64,000 nt of DNA from Ceraceosorus guamensis (lineage: Eukaryota > Basidiomycota > Exobasidiomycetes > Ceraceosorales > Ceraceosoraceae). The position numbers were made by a program, and so were the translations under genes. Positions within the stretch are counted from its first letter, which is position 1, and each line of letters starts with the position of its first letter. The DNA is taken from NCBI RefSeq assembly GCF_003144195.1, contig NW_020290063.1, forward strand, positions 1 to 64,000, in the 5' to 3' direction. This document shows positions 23,037 through 35,517 of this stretch, piece by piece. A model generated the notes under the pieces. It had not been told where the DNA came from. It made no database searches and was given only the letters and a program-made list of their open reading frames with translations.

Positions 23037-25738
23037 TTACAAAAGTCCTCTGATCAATCTAGTCGTCAGCTTGACTCCCCAATGAACCTTTCTCTCTCTT
23101 CTCTCAAAGAGCTCCTGAGAAACTTGATCCGTAGCGTACAGCTCCAGACTCTTCAGCTCGTTCGATAAGCTGCTCGACAAGGAGCTGCTCTTTCTCTCCC
23201 TCTCGATCTCTTGCGGCTCCGCATCTTCCAGCGCCAAAGATTTCGTAGGGCGAGCGAGCGGCCCAGCATCCAAATGACACGCTTGAAGATCTTCGACGAG
23301 CAAGGTGCATTCCAAATCTCGTGCGTCGCTTCGATTGCCAAAATTGGATGATCCGATCAGAGTGACGAAGGGATCGGTATTTGCATCGCGGGATAACCAA
23401 ATCCCTTTTTTGTTTTTTTTTTTTTTTGTTTCACATAGCGCGAGATCAAGCGAGGCACGAGCAGCATGTCAGCGCGCGTGCCCAGCAAAAACGAACGTCG
23501 GGACCTCAATCTCCCATCGTGCGCGCCAATTTGGATTGCCCTCGGCTCGCACCTTCCTTACTGACCTTTCGCATGATAAGTCCAACCATGTCTAGTCCAT
23601 TCCTTCATCCGCACTCCCTTCTCTTCTCCCTCCATCAGCTCCCCAAGCACTCCCTCCCTCTCGGCTCTCTTCCAAAACAACCACTCCAAAAAAGTGTACG
23701 CTGGTGGTAAATGTCTGCTGATCCCTTTCGAGCCGAAGAATCCATTGGAGCGCGGAGAGGCGGCCAGGATGTCCACCTTGAAACTGCGAGATAGCCGCAG
23801 GATGGTTCGTGTCCAGCTTGGAGAGAGGCAGAAATATCCGCTCGTCAGCGTCAAGGACATGCCTCGCGCTGGCGTGGGAGCAGAAGATGAAGAGGAAGAG
23901 GGAGAAGAGATGGCCAATCGATCCATCCACTCGGGCAAAAGATGCACAAAACGAGTCTCGTCTCGAATGCCCAATGGTGCCATCTGCACCAGCGGCACGA
24001 TCGCAATCTCGTCCCCTCGCTCGCCTGAAGCACGAAGCTGCTTTGAAGTCTTGTCAAACCATTCATGATTGAACTGAACAATCTCCGCCTTGGCCAAAGC
24101 GGACCAATTCTTCTCCTCCACCTTGTTCACTCCCCTCGAAACATCCGCAGGCGCATCATCTAGATAGCCCGGCCGCCCAGTCCAAATGACCTCATAAGGC
24201 GCATGCTCTGCCCGCACTTCTCTCCTCAGCCTCAACCTTTGTGCTTGATGGCCCAAAGTCTTCTCATCTGCATCTGACTCGACGTCCGAGCTTAAGCGTG
24301 GATCGGGATTTGGTCTCGCTTCTGAGCTCTCCTTCCGCCTAGGCTCCATACAGCGCAGAGAGTACGAGTACTTTTCGCTGATGCGCACCAAGGAGCGTAG
24401 GTAAAGCGAGAGACCTTGCGCATGAGCTTGATCGAAGTGAACGTATCGATCTTGTCTGTTTGTGAAGTAGTCGGCCGAGAGGTTGGCGCTGCGAGAGGGG
24501 GAAAGAGGACAGGAGGAGTGTGAGCGCGATGGAGATCCCAGCTACACGCGTGGCAGCAGGATGTAGTCTTGCAGACTCGGCGCTGCAAATCATAATCGAC
24601 CACCAGCAAGAGCTTCAGACGATCTGCACGTTCCTCACACTCACCCACTGATCAGAGCCCTGCCGTCCGCGAGGTAAATCTTGACGTGCTGCAATCCCCA
24701 CCCTTCAACCAGCCTCTTTCCTACCAACCTCTCCATCCACTTGCTCAGCCCCGGAGCTCTATACAATCTCACATTCACCCGCTTCGATCCAAAGTCTCGT
24801 ACCAAGGGCGATAGTAAGGAAGCTGCTGATTGCGAGCGAGCGTCTGAGGACACGTAGCGACCTTCGCGAGTGGAGCGTTGATAGTCTAGTAGGAATGTGA
24901 CCCGTAGACGAGGGTTGAGCGTCAAGGCAGTACGTAGGGCTTCTACCTGGTATGAAGAGCAGGCGAGTGCAAAGAGACGCCGTATATCGTCAGCGTTGAA
25001 ATTCAACGAATGGTTCTACTATTCAATCTGCTCTCGCCTTGCCATCAAAGATCCTTCGAGCATAGCATACATCCCCTCAGCCAGTCTCCTTTTCAATACC
25101 ACTCAATATCAAATGGTCGCCCTGCGCCGGCCTGCACTCACAATTTCACCCTCGTTGCTGCCCAGGTATAGACTCGCAAGCGTGACTTCCTCCTTGGCAG
25201 AACTGATCATCCCCAGCACCTCATTGTAGAATTGTTGAGGCGTACACAATAATCGTACATCTTCTTGTTTGCTTCGGAAGAGCGGAAGACGGGCGCTTTG
25301 CGATACGTGTCGCGCGAGCGAGTCGGAGTGTGCTTGTGCTGAGTGCGATGATGCAGCGGATGATAGGTGATGGAGGGAGGAGGGGGCGTGGGTGGAGGTG
25401 GATGCGGATGTGCATAGCTGTCGATGGCTTGGTCGAGGCCGAGGCCGAAGCCGAAGAGGGTAGGGTTGAAGCTCAGTGCACAAAGCTTGCCGCTCAGACT
25501 CAGCAGCCAGATACAGTCTGCTGCCTAGCTGATTCTGAGCTGGAGCGTAGTCAGAGCGTGTTCCAACTCCTTGCTTCCCTCCACTTTGCCCCGACCTTGC
25601 ACTCCCAGCCGATACGATGCTCCTGCGTTGCGATGGCCCAGTGCGAGGACATTGCTCGCACAGCCAACAAAAAGCTCCGCGATAGCTGGGATTTCGTAGG
25701 CGAAAAAGCTGACCGCACAGGTCGGTAGTGCCAAGCAT
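23037..25738 (-). CDS. PGS1: CDP-diacylglycerol--glycerol-3-phosphate 3-phosphatidyltransferase
   Basis: Exons 25738-25142, 24946-24645, 24488-23566 and 23404-23037 (minus) give 729 residues. The enzyme makes phosphatidylglycerophosphate from CDP-diacylglycerol and glycerol-3-phosphate, the committed step to cardiolipin in mitochondria. It belongs to the phospholipase D superfamily and both HKD-type motifs are present: HVKIYLAD at residue 286, followed across a splice by GANLSADYFTNRQDRYVHF, and TYHAKGIWL at about 605, followed by FVTLIGSSNFGNRS. The N-terminal 130 residues are Arg/Ser/His-rich and poorly conserved, fitting a mitochondrial presequence. The first ATG is at 25738; the frame is open a little further upstream without one. 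The C-terminus ends KLTTRLIRGLL, as in the family. It is longer than the yeast enzyme (about 520) because of the presequence and a polar insert around residues 355-385. The last intron ends in a poly-A tract rather than a pyrimidine tract (see findings). Confidence 0.95.
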
Positions 25739-26446
25739 CGCGAGAGGTCGTAAAGTGCACCAATGCGTGCCCCGCTCCCCGCCCCCTGCTTCTTCGTCGG
25801 GTGCCTGCACTCGTGACTATAAGCCCCCAAACGGATGGGAGATTTCGCGGGCTTGGCTCAGTGATGCGACCTGCGTAATTATCTGCAAACCGTCATGGAT
25901 AGTCAATCGTGATTTGCGATTGAAGAAGTGATCATGAAGGAGAGCCTCATATATGTTATTGCTTCGCAGACCCGCTTCGAGGTCGACTCACGACTCACGA
26001 CTCACGACTCGCGACTCACGACTCGCGACTCACGACTGAGTGACTCACGACTGTTAATTCATAGCTCATAGCATGTCGTCACGTGACCTCTCCTCTGTCT
26101 CATCCACATTCACGAGTGCATGACCTGCGCATGCCTCAACCTAGCAGGCCGCCTCTTGACATCCAATTGTCTGCGTGCTGCGCTGCGCTTTCGACATCAC
26201 AATCAAGTGTGCAAGCTTCTGCTCTAGAAAGTCGTCAGCTGCACTCACACCATCGACGCTTGTGCAGTGGCTCTGGACGTTGCACTGCTCCTGCTGCTAT
26301 TGTCTCATCAGGCTCGTGCAACCCCCCCACGCATCCCGAATCAAGGCGCATACATTCGCCTTTCTCGAAGGCTGCTCTCAGCGCCCTTTGCCCAAGAGGA
26401 TCACGTTGAGAAATCAGTGCTTGCTGGCTTTACAAGACACACAGTG
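25739..26446. promoter_or_regulatory. Divergent PGS1/PRP5 promoter spacer
   Basis: A 708-base head-to-head spacer. It contains a heptamer array (25985-26053, listed separately), a TCACGTGA core inside the decamer GTCACGTGAC at 26078-26087, and a CATATATG word near 25950. No coding sequence is supported, although an open frame runs into the PRP5 start from 26267. Confidence 0.55.
25985..26053 (+). repeat. Tandem GACTCAC heptamer array
   Basis: About nine to ten copies of the 7-base unit GACTCAC (some as GACTCGC, one as GACTGAG with an extra T) lie head to tail in the PGS1/PRP5 promoter. Scattered single copies of the same ACTCACGA word are found in most other spacers here, so the array looks like a local expansion of a common promoter word. 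Confidence 0.9.
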
Positions 26447-29400
26447 ATGACGAGTACAAGCCTAGATAGACCAAGGGACAGAGAGAGGGATAGGGAAAGG
26501 GACAGAGATAGCAGGAGGCAAGGAGAAGGTAGGTACTCTGAGCGAGATCATCCTCGTGATCGGGACAGGTACGATGACGATCACAAACACCGGCGGGAAG
26601 GGAGTAGACGTCATCGCTCCAGGTCCAGGTCTGGCGATCGCGATCGTGATCGCAATGGGCATCACGAGGGCACAAGCGGAGAGAGCAGGAGAAGAAAGCG
26701 GTACGAGGAAGACGCAGTTGTCGAAGAATACAGAAATTCTAGAAGAAGACACGAATCTGGTAGGAGGTCTCGATCGCCCCAACATCATGGACGCGATGAA
26801 GGCTCGTACAGCTCGCGCGTGCGATCCTCTAGGGATGACAGATCTCGAGAGGATCGAATAGACGATCACAGGAGACGAGAGAGGAGCTCGGACTCTCACG
26901 CTTCGGAAAGGAAGAGGGAGGCAGGTGGCGGACGAGATGATGCGCCCAAATCGTCTTCTAGGCGGTGGGATGTCGATTCCGCATCTCCTACCAGGAAAAA
27001 TGCGTCGACAGGTGCGAGCACCATCTCGGCAGCAGCAGCCGCAGCAAGTCTTCCTCAGCGTCCCGCTTTCCCCAGCCTTCATCCTACAGCAGCTGCAAAA
27101 TCCCACGCTTCACCAGGGCCGAGCGGCACCGCCAGTCCTTCCGGTTCCAGTTCACCATTCCCTGCTAGCACTACTGCCGGAATTGGAGCGTCTACATCCG
27201 CGGCTGCTGCGCCAACCACGGCACTCAGCGATGACAAGCAGAGGAAGAAGGAGCGCTTGGAAGCTTGGAGGAAAGCAAAGGAAGCCGAGAAAGCCATCGA
27301 AGAGGCGAAAGCTAGAGCTGCTGAGCTTGCTGCTAATTTTGCAACGAAAACGCCAAGTTAGTAGGATCACGTAGCTCGCTTGTGTAGGTATGACGAGGCT
27401 GACGTAGTTCAATGACCTGGTCCGCCGTCCGCCCAGCTACTCTGAAGCTGTCGGCTGGAGCCACTAGCATCAACACGAGCGGGCTCAAGGCCAGTGCGGC
27501 AGTCGACCTGGGTGCGGGCAAGCGCGGTGCTGCATCTGTCATGGACGATATGAGCGAGCAACCAGCCAAGCGTGATTTCAAAAAGTTGAACTTGCCACCC
27601 ATCGACCCGCTGTTGAAGCCAGGGGCGGGCGGTAAGGTCGGCGCTGGCTCTGATCTCGAAGATGAGGGCGATGAAGAAGAAGAAGAGGCAGCGGAGCAGA
27701 GTGGAGGTGCTGCTGCCATGCAGATCGATTCCCGTCCACCTGCAGCAGAAGACGAAGAGGATGACCCGCTCGATGCATTTATGGCCGGCGTCAAGGACGA
27801 GGTCAAAGAGGTCGACGCGGCGGACCAAAAACGTTTGGGCATCTCTGGTGGCAAACAGAAACGGCGAGGTTTGGCGGAGGTGGTAGGCGACGACGACGGA
27901 ATGGCGGCAGGTGTCGGCAACGAGGATCCAAGCGCAAGTGCTCAAGCTGCCGACGAGTTGGGAGAAGCGAATGCGGAAGAAATCATGGCTCTTGCTGCGG
28001 CCAAGATCAAAAAGAAGGAGATGCCGGCGGTGGATCACGCAAAGATGCAGTACGAACCCTTTCGCAAAGCATTCTATCATCCTCCTTCTGAGATCGAGGA
28101 GATGACAGAGGATGACGCGGAGAGGCTGCGAATGGAGCTGGACGCTATCAAGGTTCGAGGCAAGGATTGCCCCAAGCCTTTGACCAAGTGGAGCCATTGC
28201 GGTCTGCCCGCTAGATGCTTGGACATTATCAAGAAACTGGGTTGGAAAGGACCTACGCCTATTCAAGCTCAGGCTATACCCGCAATTATGTCCGGCAGAG
28301 ACGTCATTGGAGTTGCCAAGACTGGATCAGGAAAGACGATGGCGTTTTTGCTGCCCATGTTCCGGCACATCAAAGACCAGCGACCCGTCGAGTCGCTGGA
28401 GGGTCCCATCGGTCTGATCATGACGCCCACCAGAGAGCTAGCAGTGCAAATCTTTCGCGAATCCAAGCCTTTTCTCAACGCGATCGGATTGCGCGGCGTT
28501 TGCGTGTATGGCGGAGCGCCCATCTCGGAGCAGATTGCAGAGATGAAAAGGACTGCCCAGATCGTCGTTGCCACCCCGGGCCGCATGATCGATCTCCTCA
28601 CCGCCAATTCTGGAAGAGTGACGAACCTGCGAAGGGTGACGTATTTGGTGTTGGACGAAGCGGACAGAATGTTCGACATGGGCTTCGAACCTCAGGTCAT
28701 GAAAATTGTCAACAATGTGCGACCCGATAGACAAACCGTACTCTTTTCCGCCACTTTTCCCAAACAGATGGAAAGCCTGGCGCGAAAAGTGCTCAAGAAC
28801 AAACCGGTGGAAGTGACTGTGGGAGGAAGGTCCGTCGTCGCGCCAGAGATTGAACAGATCATCGAGGTCAGATCGGACGAGAGCAAATTCAATAGACTGC
28901 TTGAAATCCTTGGACAAACCTACAACGTGGACTCGGAGGCTAGGACGTTGATTTTTGTGGAGAGGCAAGAGTCGGCAGATGACCTGCTCAGGGACCTGAT
29001 GCGCAAGGGCTACGTCACCATGTCTCTGCATGGTGGCAAGGATCAAGTGGATAGAGATGCTACTATTAGCGACTTTAAAGCCGGCATTGTTCCCATCGTC
29101 ACGGCCACCTCTGTCGCAGCGCGAGGATTGGACGTCAAGCAGTTGAAGCTCGTCATCAACTACGATGTGCCAAATCACATGGAAGACTATGTTCACAGAG
29201 CGGGACGAACTGGAAGAGCGGGCAACAAAGGAACCTGCGTCACCTTTATCACTCCCCAGCAGGATAGATACGCCAGGGATATCATCGCTGCTCTCAAAGC
29301 TAGCTCTGTAGCTGTTCCTGAAGAGCTGCAGCAACTAGCAGATGCGTTCAAGGACAAGGTGGCTGCAGGCAAAGCCCACGCAGCAGGTTCGGGTTTCGGA

Positions 29401-30511
29401 GGTAAAGGTTTGGATCGCTTGGAAAATGATCGAGAAAGACTATTGCAAGCTCAAAGGTCGACTTATGGCGAAGCAGAAGCTCCGTCGAACACGAACACCG
29501 ATCAAGGCGGACAAGGGACCAATGCTGCTGCTGTGGATGATATCAAGGTTCAACGCGGACCTCCCATATCGGAAGAGGAGCAGCGCATCAATGACATGCA
29601 CATCGAAGTCAAGCGGGGCGCAGTGGACGAGTCGCTGAAAGAGAACAAGGTCAAAGCTCCTTCCATCGACGTTGAGAAATCCAACGCTGCAGCAGCGGCA
29701 GCTTCAGCTACTGCAGCTGCCAATCAACCCAAAATCGCAGGCGCAAACGCTACGAAACTGGCGCAGGCACTGGCGCAGATCAATGCGGCTGCTGAAGCGC
29801 GCAAACAGGCAGAAGCGGAACAGAGGAAGATGGAACGCAAACCGAAAGATCCCGACGCTACGGAATTCCACGCCGTGGTACCCATCAATGATTTCCCGCA
29901 GAAAGCGAGGTGGAGCGTTACGGTGAGTAGGGGGTAAAGCTTTGCGCGATGTTGCATCCTCATGAGGAATGAGAGAGAGAGCGAAGAGTTGGTGAGCAGC
30001 ACAATGTTGCGATTTTGCTGAAGCGTTCTGTTTTCGCTTGCCCCTTTGCATTCGTGGATACAGAACAAGGAGACGGTCTCCAGACTTATCGAAGTCACCG
30101 GCGCTTCCGTCACGCTGCGAGGGCAGTACTACGAAAAGGGAGAACCGTCGGCGGGCGAACCTCCCAAATTGCAGCTCCTCATCGAATCGAACGACGAAGA
30201 TCGGGTAAGTCTCCAAAGGGCGTTCAGCTTTCACGTCTTTCACTTCGCGGCGAATCTTCGTAGCCTCAGCGAAGGCCCCATCGCAACAACCTCCTTCTCA
30301 AAGCCTCTCCCGCGCGCTGACACCCCCCCTCTCGTCTCTTCCCTTTGTTTCTTTTCCTTCGTCTCCCCATCTTTTGGCGGAAATTTTTCGAGAACAGGTC
30401 GAGAGAGCCGTCAGGGCTATCAAGGAGCTGCTGCTCGAGAGCGCGCAAGCCGCTCTGGAGCACGAGCAGAGAAATCCAGCAGGTCAACAAGGTCGTTACC
30501 AGGTGCTTTGA
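26447..30511 (+). CDS. PRP5: Pre-mRNA splicing DEAD-box RNA helicase Prp5/DDX46
   Basis: Exons 26447-27356, 27437-29922, 30064-30204 and 30398-30511 give 1216 residues. An Arg/Asp/Ser-rich RS-like N-terminus ([14 protein letters not shown]) is followed by DPLDAFM near residue 412, the Prp5-specific motif that contacts the U2 snRNP protein SF3B1. The helicase core is complete: [13 protein letters not shown] (Q motif), AKTGSGKT near 598, PTRELA, ATPGR, DEAD near 708, [14 protein letters not shown] and [10 protein letters not shown]. The last two exons restore the C-terminal KH-like tail of the family ([20 protein letters not shown], then [12 protein letters not shown] and GRYQVL). Role: ATP-dependent remodelling of U2 snRNP for branch-site recognition, in the nucleus. 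The start is the first ATG of the RS-rich frame (CAGTGATGA). The first intron uses a GTTAGT donor and a CCCAG acceptor, and skips an ATG at 27412 that could mislead gene finders into starting the protein there. It converges on CCT3, 271 bases away. Confidence 0.97.
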
Positions 30512-30782
30512 AAATGGCAAAAAAATCACACAGACCCCTTCCCCCCCCCCCTCCGCCCTCTTTCCTCGTGGATTATCAATTTCAGCGCATGCACCTCGTC
30601 ATACCGCCTCAGCCCCTCACGCATCGTCTGAGCGAGAGCGTGTGTTGGCGCCACTTGAAGTCGGACAGCTCCGATCACGCTCCAAGCACACGTCGTAGTG
30701 TCAAGAAAGCATGATTTGGGTAAAAAATTCGTTTGCCCCCTCTTTTGTTTGCCCCCTCTTTTGTGCGCAGGAGCGAAGAGGT

Positions 30783-33043
30783 TTACATCTCCGGCATGTC
30801 TCCGCCACCCTCTGGCATGTTCTGAACTTGCGGCCCCCCTCCGCCCCCACCGCCCTGCTGTCTACGAGCCGAGACAACGTCGTCGACGCGCAGCAGCAAG
30901 GATGCGCTCTATGATTGTGCAGGCACAGGAAAGGGAGAAATGTCAGATGCTTGTGGCATCCCGCAACGCCGAAAAGCCCCCCTCCCTTCCCCCCCAAAGC
31001 TCTTGCACCCTCATTTTGCCGCAACGCCCGAAACAACGTCTTCTGCCAGCTCAAGAGACACTCACCTCGATGGCCGTCTTGAGCGTCTGCTCCTTGACCG
31101 CAGCAGGCTCGTAAAGCCCATAGGCCTTCATCTCTACGATTTTCCCACTCTCTCCATCCACTCCCATGCTGTGCTCCCCATTAGCATGATGAGCTCGGAG
31201 GGCCGTCAAGATCTTGATTGCGTTGCCTCCGCAATTTTGGATCAGGGTGCGCGGAATGACTTCCATGGCCTCCGCCACTGCTCGAATAGGTCCAGCTGCT
31301 ACGCCTTCCGTCGTGCGCGCCAGCTCATTGAGCGCTACAGAGATCGCCATCTCTGTCGCTCCTCCGCCAGGCGCCAATCGAGGGTTAAAGACGACATTGC
31401 GGGCAACCGACATGGCATCCGCCAAATTCCTGTCAATCTCGTGCAGGATATCCTTCGATGGACCTCTGAGCAGAATGGTGCAAGCTTTCGGCTCCGTGCA
31501 TTTTTCCAGAAATGTAAAGTATCTGCGCGGCCAAGAGCATGATGCGAAAGGATGAGTGTCAGTTTGACGCAGGTCAATGGCGCAGCCCTCGAGACGACGC
31601 TAGCCACTCACTCGTCGCCGAGCTTCTCGATGTGGAAAAGTCCGCATCGAGTACCGACATCCGACTCGCGCAAGTCTTCCACACGATTGACGATGGTAGC
31701 CCCCGTAGCTCTGGCGATACGGTTGTTGTCGCTCTTTCGCACTCTTCTGATCGCGGTAATGTTTTCCTTTAGAAGGAAATGCTGCGCGAGGTCTGGACAA
31801 GACGCGCGATGTTTTAGCAGTCAGCTCGAGTCCGGGCGGACATTCTCCCAATGACTGCTCACCGCTGACGCCCTTTTCGGTAAAGACGAGGTCAGGTTTG
31901 TGCTCGATGATCTTGTCGCACAGGATCCTGATCTGCTGCTCCTCGATCTCCAAAATCTTGTTCCAATCCTCCTCTTTCTGGATCTCGATGTTGGTCTGCG
32001 ACTCTCCCTTTTTGTATTCCAGGGGACAATCCAACAGGATGATCCTCGGCTTTTCGATTCTGCGACGCATCTTGGGATGGGTAATGTCCTTGGCTAGCAT
32101 GACTCCATCTAGCACTCTTGAACTCTCAATCTCTCCACCTGGAACCTTTTCCACACGCGCATATCGCTTGATGTCTACTGTGCCCACATTACCTCCACTG
32201 CCTCCAGCACGAGCATCAATGTCGGCCACAGTTCGCACAGCTTTTAGCGCCAACTTGCACATCTGATCCGACCATCTTGAGACGAACTTGGTGCCGATGG
32301 ACGTCTTGATGAGTTTCAGCATCGAGTCTTCATCCGCGACATCCACTGGAATAGAGATGCGCTGGATGGTCGAGAGCGCCTCTGCGAGTGCTGCCTTGTA
32401 GGATTGAATGATGACGACTGGATGCAAGCCCCTTTCCAACTGTGACAAGGACTGCGCCAAAATTTCACCGGCTGGAATGTGGGCAGTGCGAGCATGGTGC
32501 AATGCTTTCCGATCAGACCACCCCCCTTTTCCCTGTTCCGCCGAGGCGCCGCAATTGAGCGAGACTCACCCAGCACCACTACACTTGTCGTCCCATCGCC
32601 TACCTCCTCGTCCTGTGCTCTGCACAGTTCCAGCACTGATTTGGCCTGTTTGTTGGGGCATACATAGTACAGAAGCGTATCCCGTAATGAGTAGGAGCGT
32701 CTAGCTGCTACACTGGCATCAAACACTCACAGCAGGGTGTCCCACTTCGATTTCCCGCAATATGGCAGCTCCATCATTTGTCAACAAGATGCTGCGACGA
32801 GTCAAAAGTGTGAGAGGATTAGCATACAGTGCGAGTGCGAGTGCAAGCCACGCTTTCGGACCCCTCTTCTCCTCACCCTCCCATAGGATCGAGGATCATC
32901 TTGAGCATAGCTTTGGGACCCAAACAGCTCCTGATGACATCCGCAACAGCTTTGGAAGATGCAATGTTGCTCTCTTGCGTCTTCCTACCGCTCAACCTCT
33001 CCGGTCCCTGGTTCATGACGAACACGTTGGGTTGTCCCGCCAT
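30783..33043 (-). CDS. CCT3: T-complex chaperonin gamma subunit (CCT3/TCP-1 gamma)
   Basis: Seven exons, 33043-32877, 32791-32731, 32645-32570, 32471-31863, 31792-31612, 31522-31066 and 30908-30783, give 558 residues, the normal subunit length. CCT folds actin, tubulin and other cytosolic proteins in an eight-subunit ring. Seen motifs include the N-terminal CLGPKAMLKMILDPMGG, ILLTNDGAAILREI, QDEEVGDGTTSVVVLAGEIL (ATP site) and GGGATEM. The gamma-specific region reads VFTEKGVSGDLAQHFL and IRRVRKSDNNRIARATGA. The short last exon (41 residues, LLLRVDDVVS then a Gly-rich tail ending MPEM) is found only by splicing across 30909-31065. All junction phases agree. Gamma is chosen over other subunits by the overall text and the family's AGEIL and RGPSKDILHEIDRN stretches. 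It diverges from the GPI-protein gene across a 2.5 kb spacer. Confidence 0.97.
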
Positions 33044-35517
33044 CTTGTGAATGCTGCTACGCCTGCTTTTTCGGTCGGTCGGCGATCGAGTCAGAGAGGG
33101 GGTGGCGTGTGTGTGCGTGTATGTGTGCGGGGATGACGAAGCCCTTTTCGTGAGCTTAGCTTATCCAGACAATCGTGAATGCAGAGTCAGAAGAGTCACA
33201 GTCTAGTGGCCCAGAAGAGAGTGATGATATCTTGGCTTGACTCGGGTCCATCTTCAATCACGAATGCAGATCGAGCCAACTTCTCAAGAAGATGCCTTCA
33301 ATGTGAACAAACGCGGCTCTCCTACCCTCCTGCTTGGTCGGTCTGATCGCGTCGCAACGCCCGCGTGCTGAACGCGATTGCGCGTTGCGTTGCACTTTTG
33401 ATTCAAATCCTAAATTCTTTGATTAATTTCAACCCCGCGCGCGTGCGCGCGTGTTGAAGGTGGTCCTCAGCAGGTACGTGCTGCAAGCCTGCTGTGCTGG
33501 GTGGAGAAGGTATCAGCGGTAGCGCAATCTGCAAGAAGCCGGTCGATGTCTCCTCTTTTGCCTCCACGTGGGTGATTTTGGAGTCACGTGGTTAAGAGCT
33601 GTTTCAAATTCCTATCTCGTACATCTCGTACGAAGCATGCGGTCCGAAAAGCTGCGCAGGCGCCGCGCGGACGGTCGCACCCCCGAGCGTGCAATCCGCA
33701 CAGCCACCGAAGGAAGCCCTATAGCTGACGACGCACAAGACACACAGGACACAGCAGTCAGAGTCAAGAGTCACGAGTGCTGATTGACTTAAACTCACGA
33801 CTGTGTGCCGCGGCATGGGTGCGTGCCGCCAGCTGATATATGATGCATGAGAAGTCACGAATACTGCACGCGTACGGGGCAGTTAGTTTGGGTGCGACTA
33901 ACGCCCATCAGAAACACCTATAGCGGGCCCTTATTGACATGACATGCCGTTATGCTGCTTACCCATCCTCGACGCTGACTCCCACTCGTGTACCCTTCGA
34001 TGCAAAGCACGCCCCGTACCTTCTGAGTTGAGTGATCATTAGCCTGCTTCTCGTCGTCCCGTCCATCGTCAAAGGTCGATTGACGTGCAGTCGATCGCTC
34101 ACAACTCACGATTCGGTCGGTATCCTGCTGATCGGTGGATGCATGCATGGGGGTGCTGTTTCCTGTTATAGGTGCTTTTTTGACAAGCATATATGCAGAC
34201 GGGCAGCAGACACGCCATCCTCATGAATAAATCCAAGTATCCTGAGCGTGCATGTATATATGGCCGCGTGGACGACGGGTGGTGCTGCATGGTGCTACAC
34301 GGCTGTCTCCCGCACTCGCACCCTCACCCAGCAGCTCGCGATTGCTAAATGAGCGTTGGATGATTGCGACAGCGTGCTGTAGACTCACAGCACTAGTCGG
34401 GTGTGGAACGGTCTTACTACGCAGGAATGATTCATCTGACTGCGCCGTCAGCACTGACTGTGACTCGTGAGAATTCTTCTCTTCTCTGGTCTGCGTCAAA
34501 GCGCGCCGCCCATGCACCGGACATAGCATATGTACTCCGTCCACTCAGACTCTCAATCACCGCGCTCACAACGTCTCAAACGCAGAAATTCACGGCTAAA
34601 GGCAATCAAGTCTTTTCTGGAGCACCGCAAATGCCAAGAGAGTGCGCATGTTGCAGCAGCAGCAGAGTCAAGTCATATATACTAGCTGGGTCAAGGCGAG
34701 ACCGCGCAAGTTGCCCGAGTCTGATGAGTGCTCGTCAACTGCTGCAAGGAAACGGCAGATGCAGCGCGGCGACCGTTGAGGTTCAGAGCGCGGCGCAGCG
34801 ACTGCGGTGCATGGCCGCGGTTGTGGTTGTAATTCACGATTCAAGATTGTGATTGGTGCACCTTGAAGGCACGGCTTGCGGTACCATGTGAGTCGAGGGT
34901 GTGAGTCACGAGTGCCTCGTCGTTGCTCGTTGTTGCTCGATCGTTTGTTGCGACCGGACCGAGAATTGCGCGCCTGCACGATCGATCAATTCCATCATCG
35001 TCCTGCGCCTGCGGCGGCGGTGCACAGCACACAGATGTGCAAAAGCGGCGGCTGAGCTGAGAGAGACGCACGGCTCAATGAAGCTGCTCAAAATTGTGAT
35101 TGTTCTCCTCGGCTTGGTCCCCTTATATAGCGAATGGCATAGCGGCCGGTGAATCACGAAAACTTTTACGTTTTGCCAAAATCTCATTTAAGTGTGCCGG
35201 GTGCGATGTGCAACCTGGCCCTTCACCTTCTCGTGTCCCTCGTGTCTCTCTCTCCCTCTCTCTCCAAGCCGCAGATCTCGTCGCACCTCTCTTTGCCCGT
35301 CGGCCCTCTTCCGTCACACCCTCCACCGCCTTACTTGGCATTTCGTCTTGACTCCCGCTCTGCTCCAACAGGCCCATCACACGTCGATCATCACACCTCG
35401 ACCTCACCTTCTTTGCCCTCAGACCAAACAACAAGGCTCACCAGTCGATTCGATCTGCGCTACTTCACATTTCAGCGTTCATCATCTTGCTCCTACCCAA
35501 CCAACTCGCTGTGCAAG
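33044..35517. promoter_or_regulatory. 2.5 kb divergent spacer between CCT3 and the GPI-protein gene
   Basis: I see no gene in this stretch. It holds two CACGTG boxes (33565-33570 and 33585-33590, the second as TCACGTGG), scattered ACTCACGA/TCACGAGT words (near 33766, 33795, 34099, 34465 and 34900), a CG-rich alternating run at 33436-33453, and TATATA words at 34255 and 34675. A TTATATA word at 35123-35129 could serve the plus-strand gene. The length suggests complex regulation of one neighbour or simple spacer growth. Confidence 0.5.

Noticed and set aside
25985-26053. CRISPR-like array
   Set aside because: The units are 7 bases, head to tail without spacers, in a fungal promoter. It is a simple tandem repeat.
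27412-29937. PRP5 starting at the internal Met at 27412
   Set aside because: The RS-rich upstream exon joins in phase with a normal donor and acceptor and supplies the N-terminus expected of Prp5. The internal ATG lies inside the intron.
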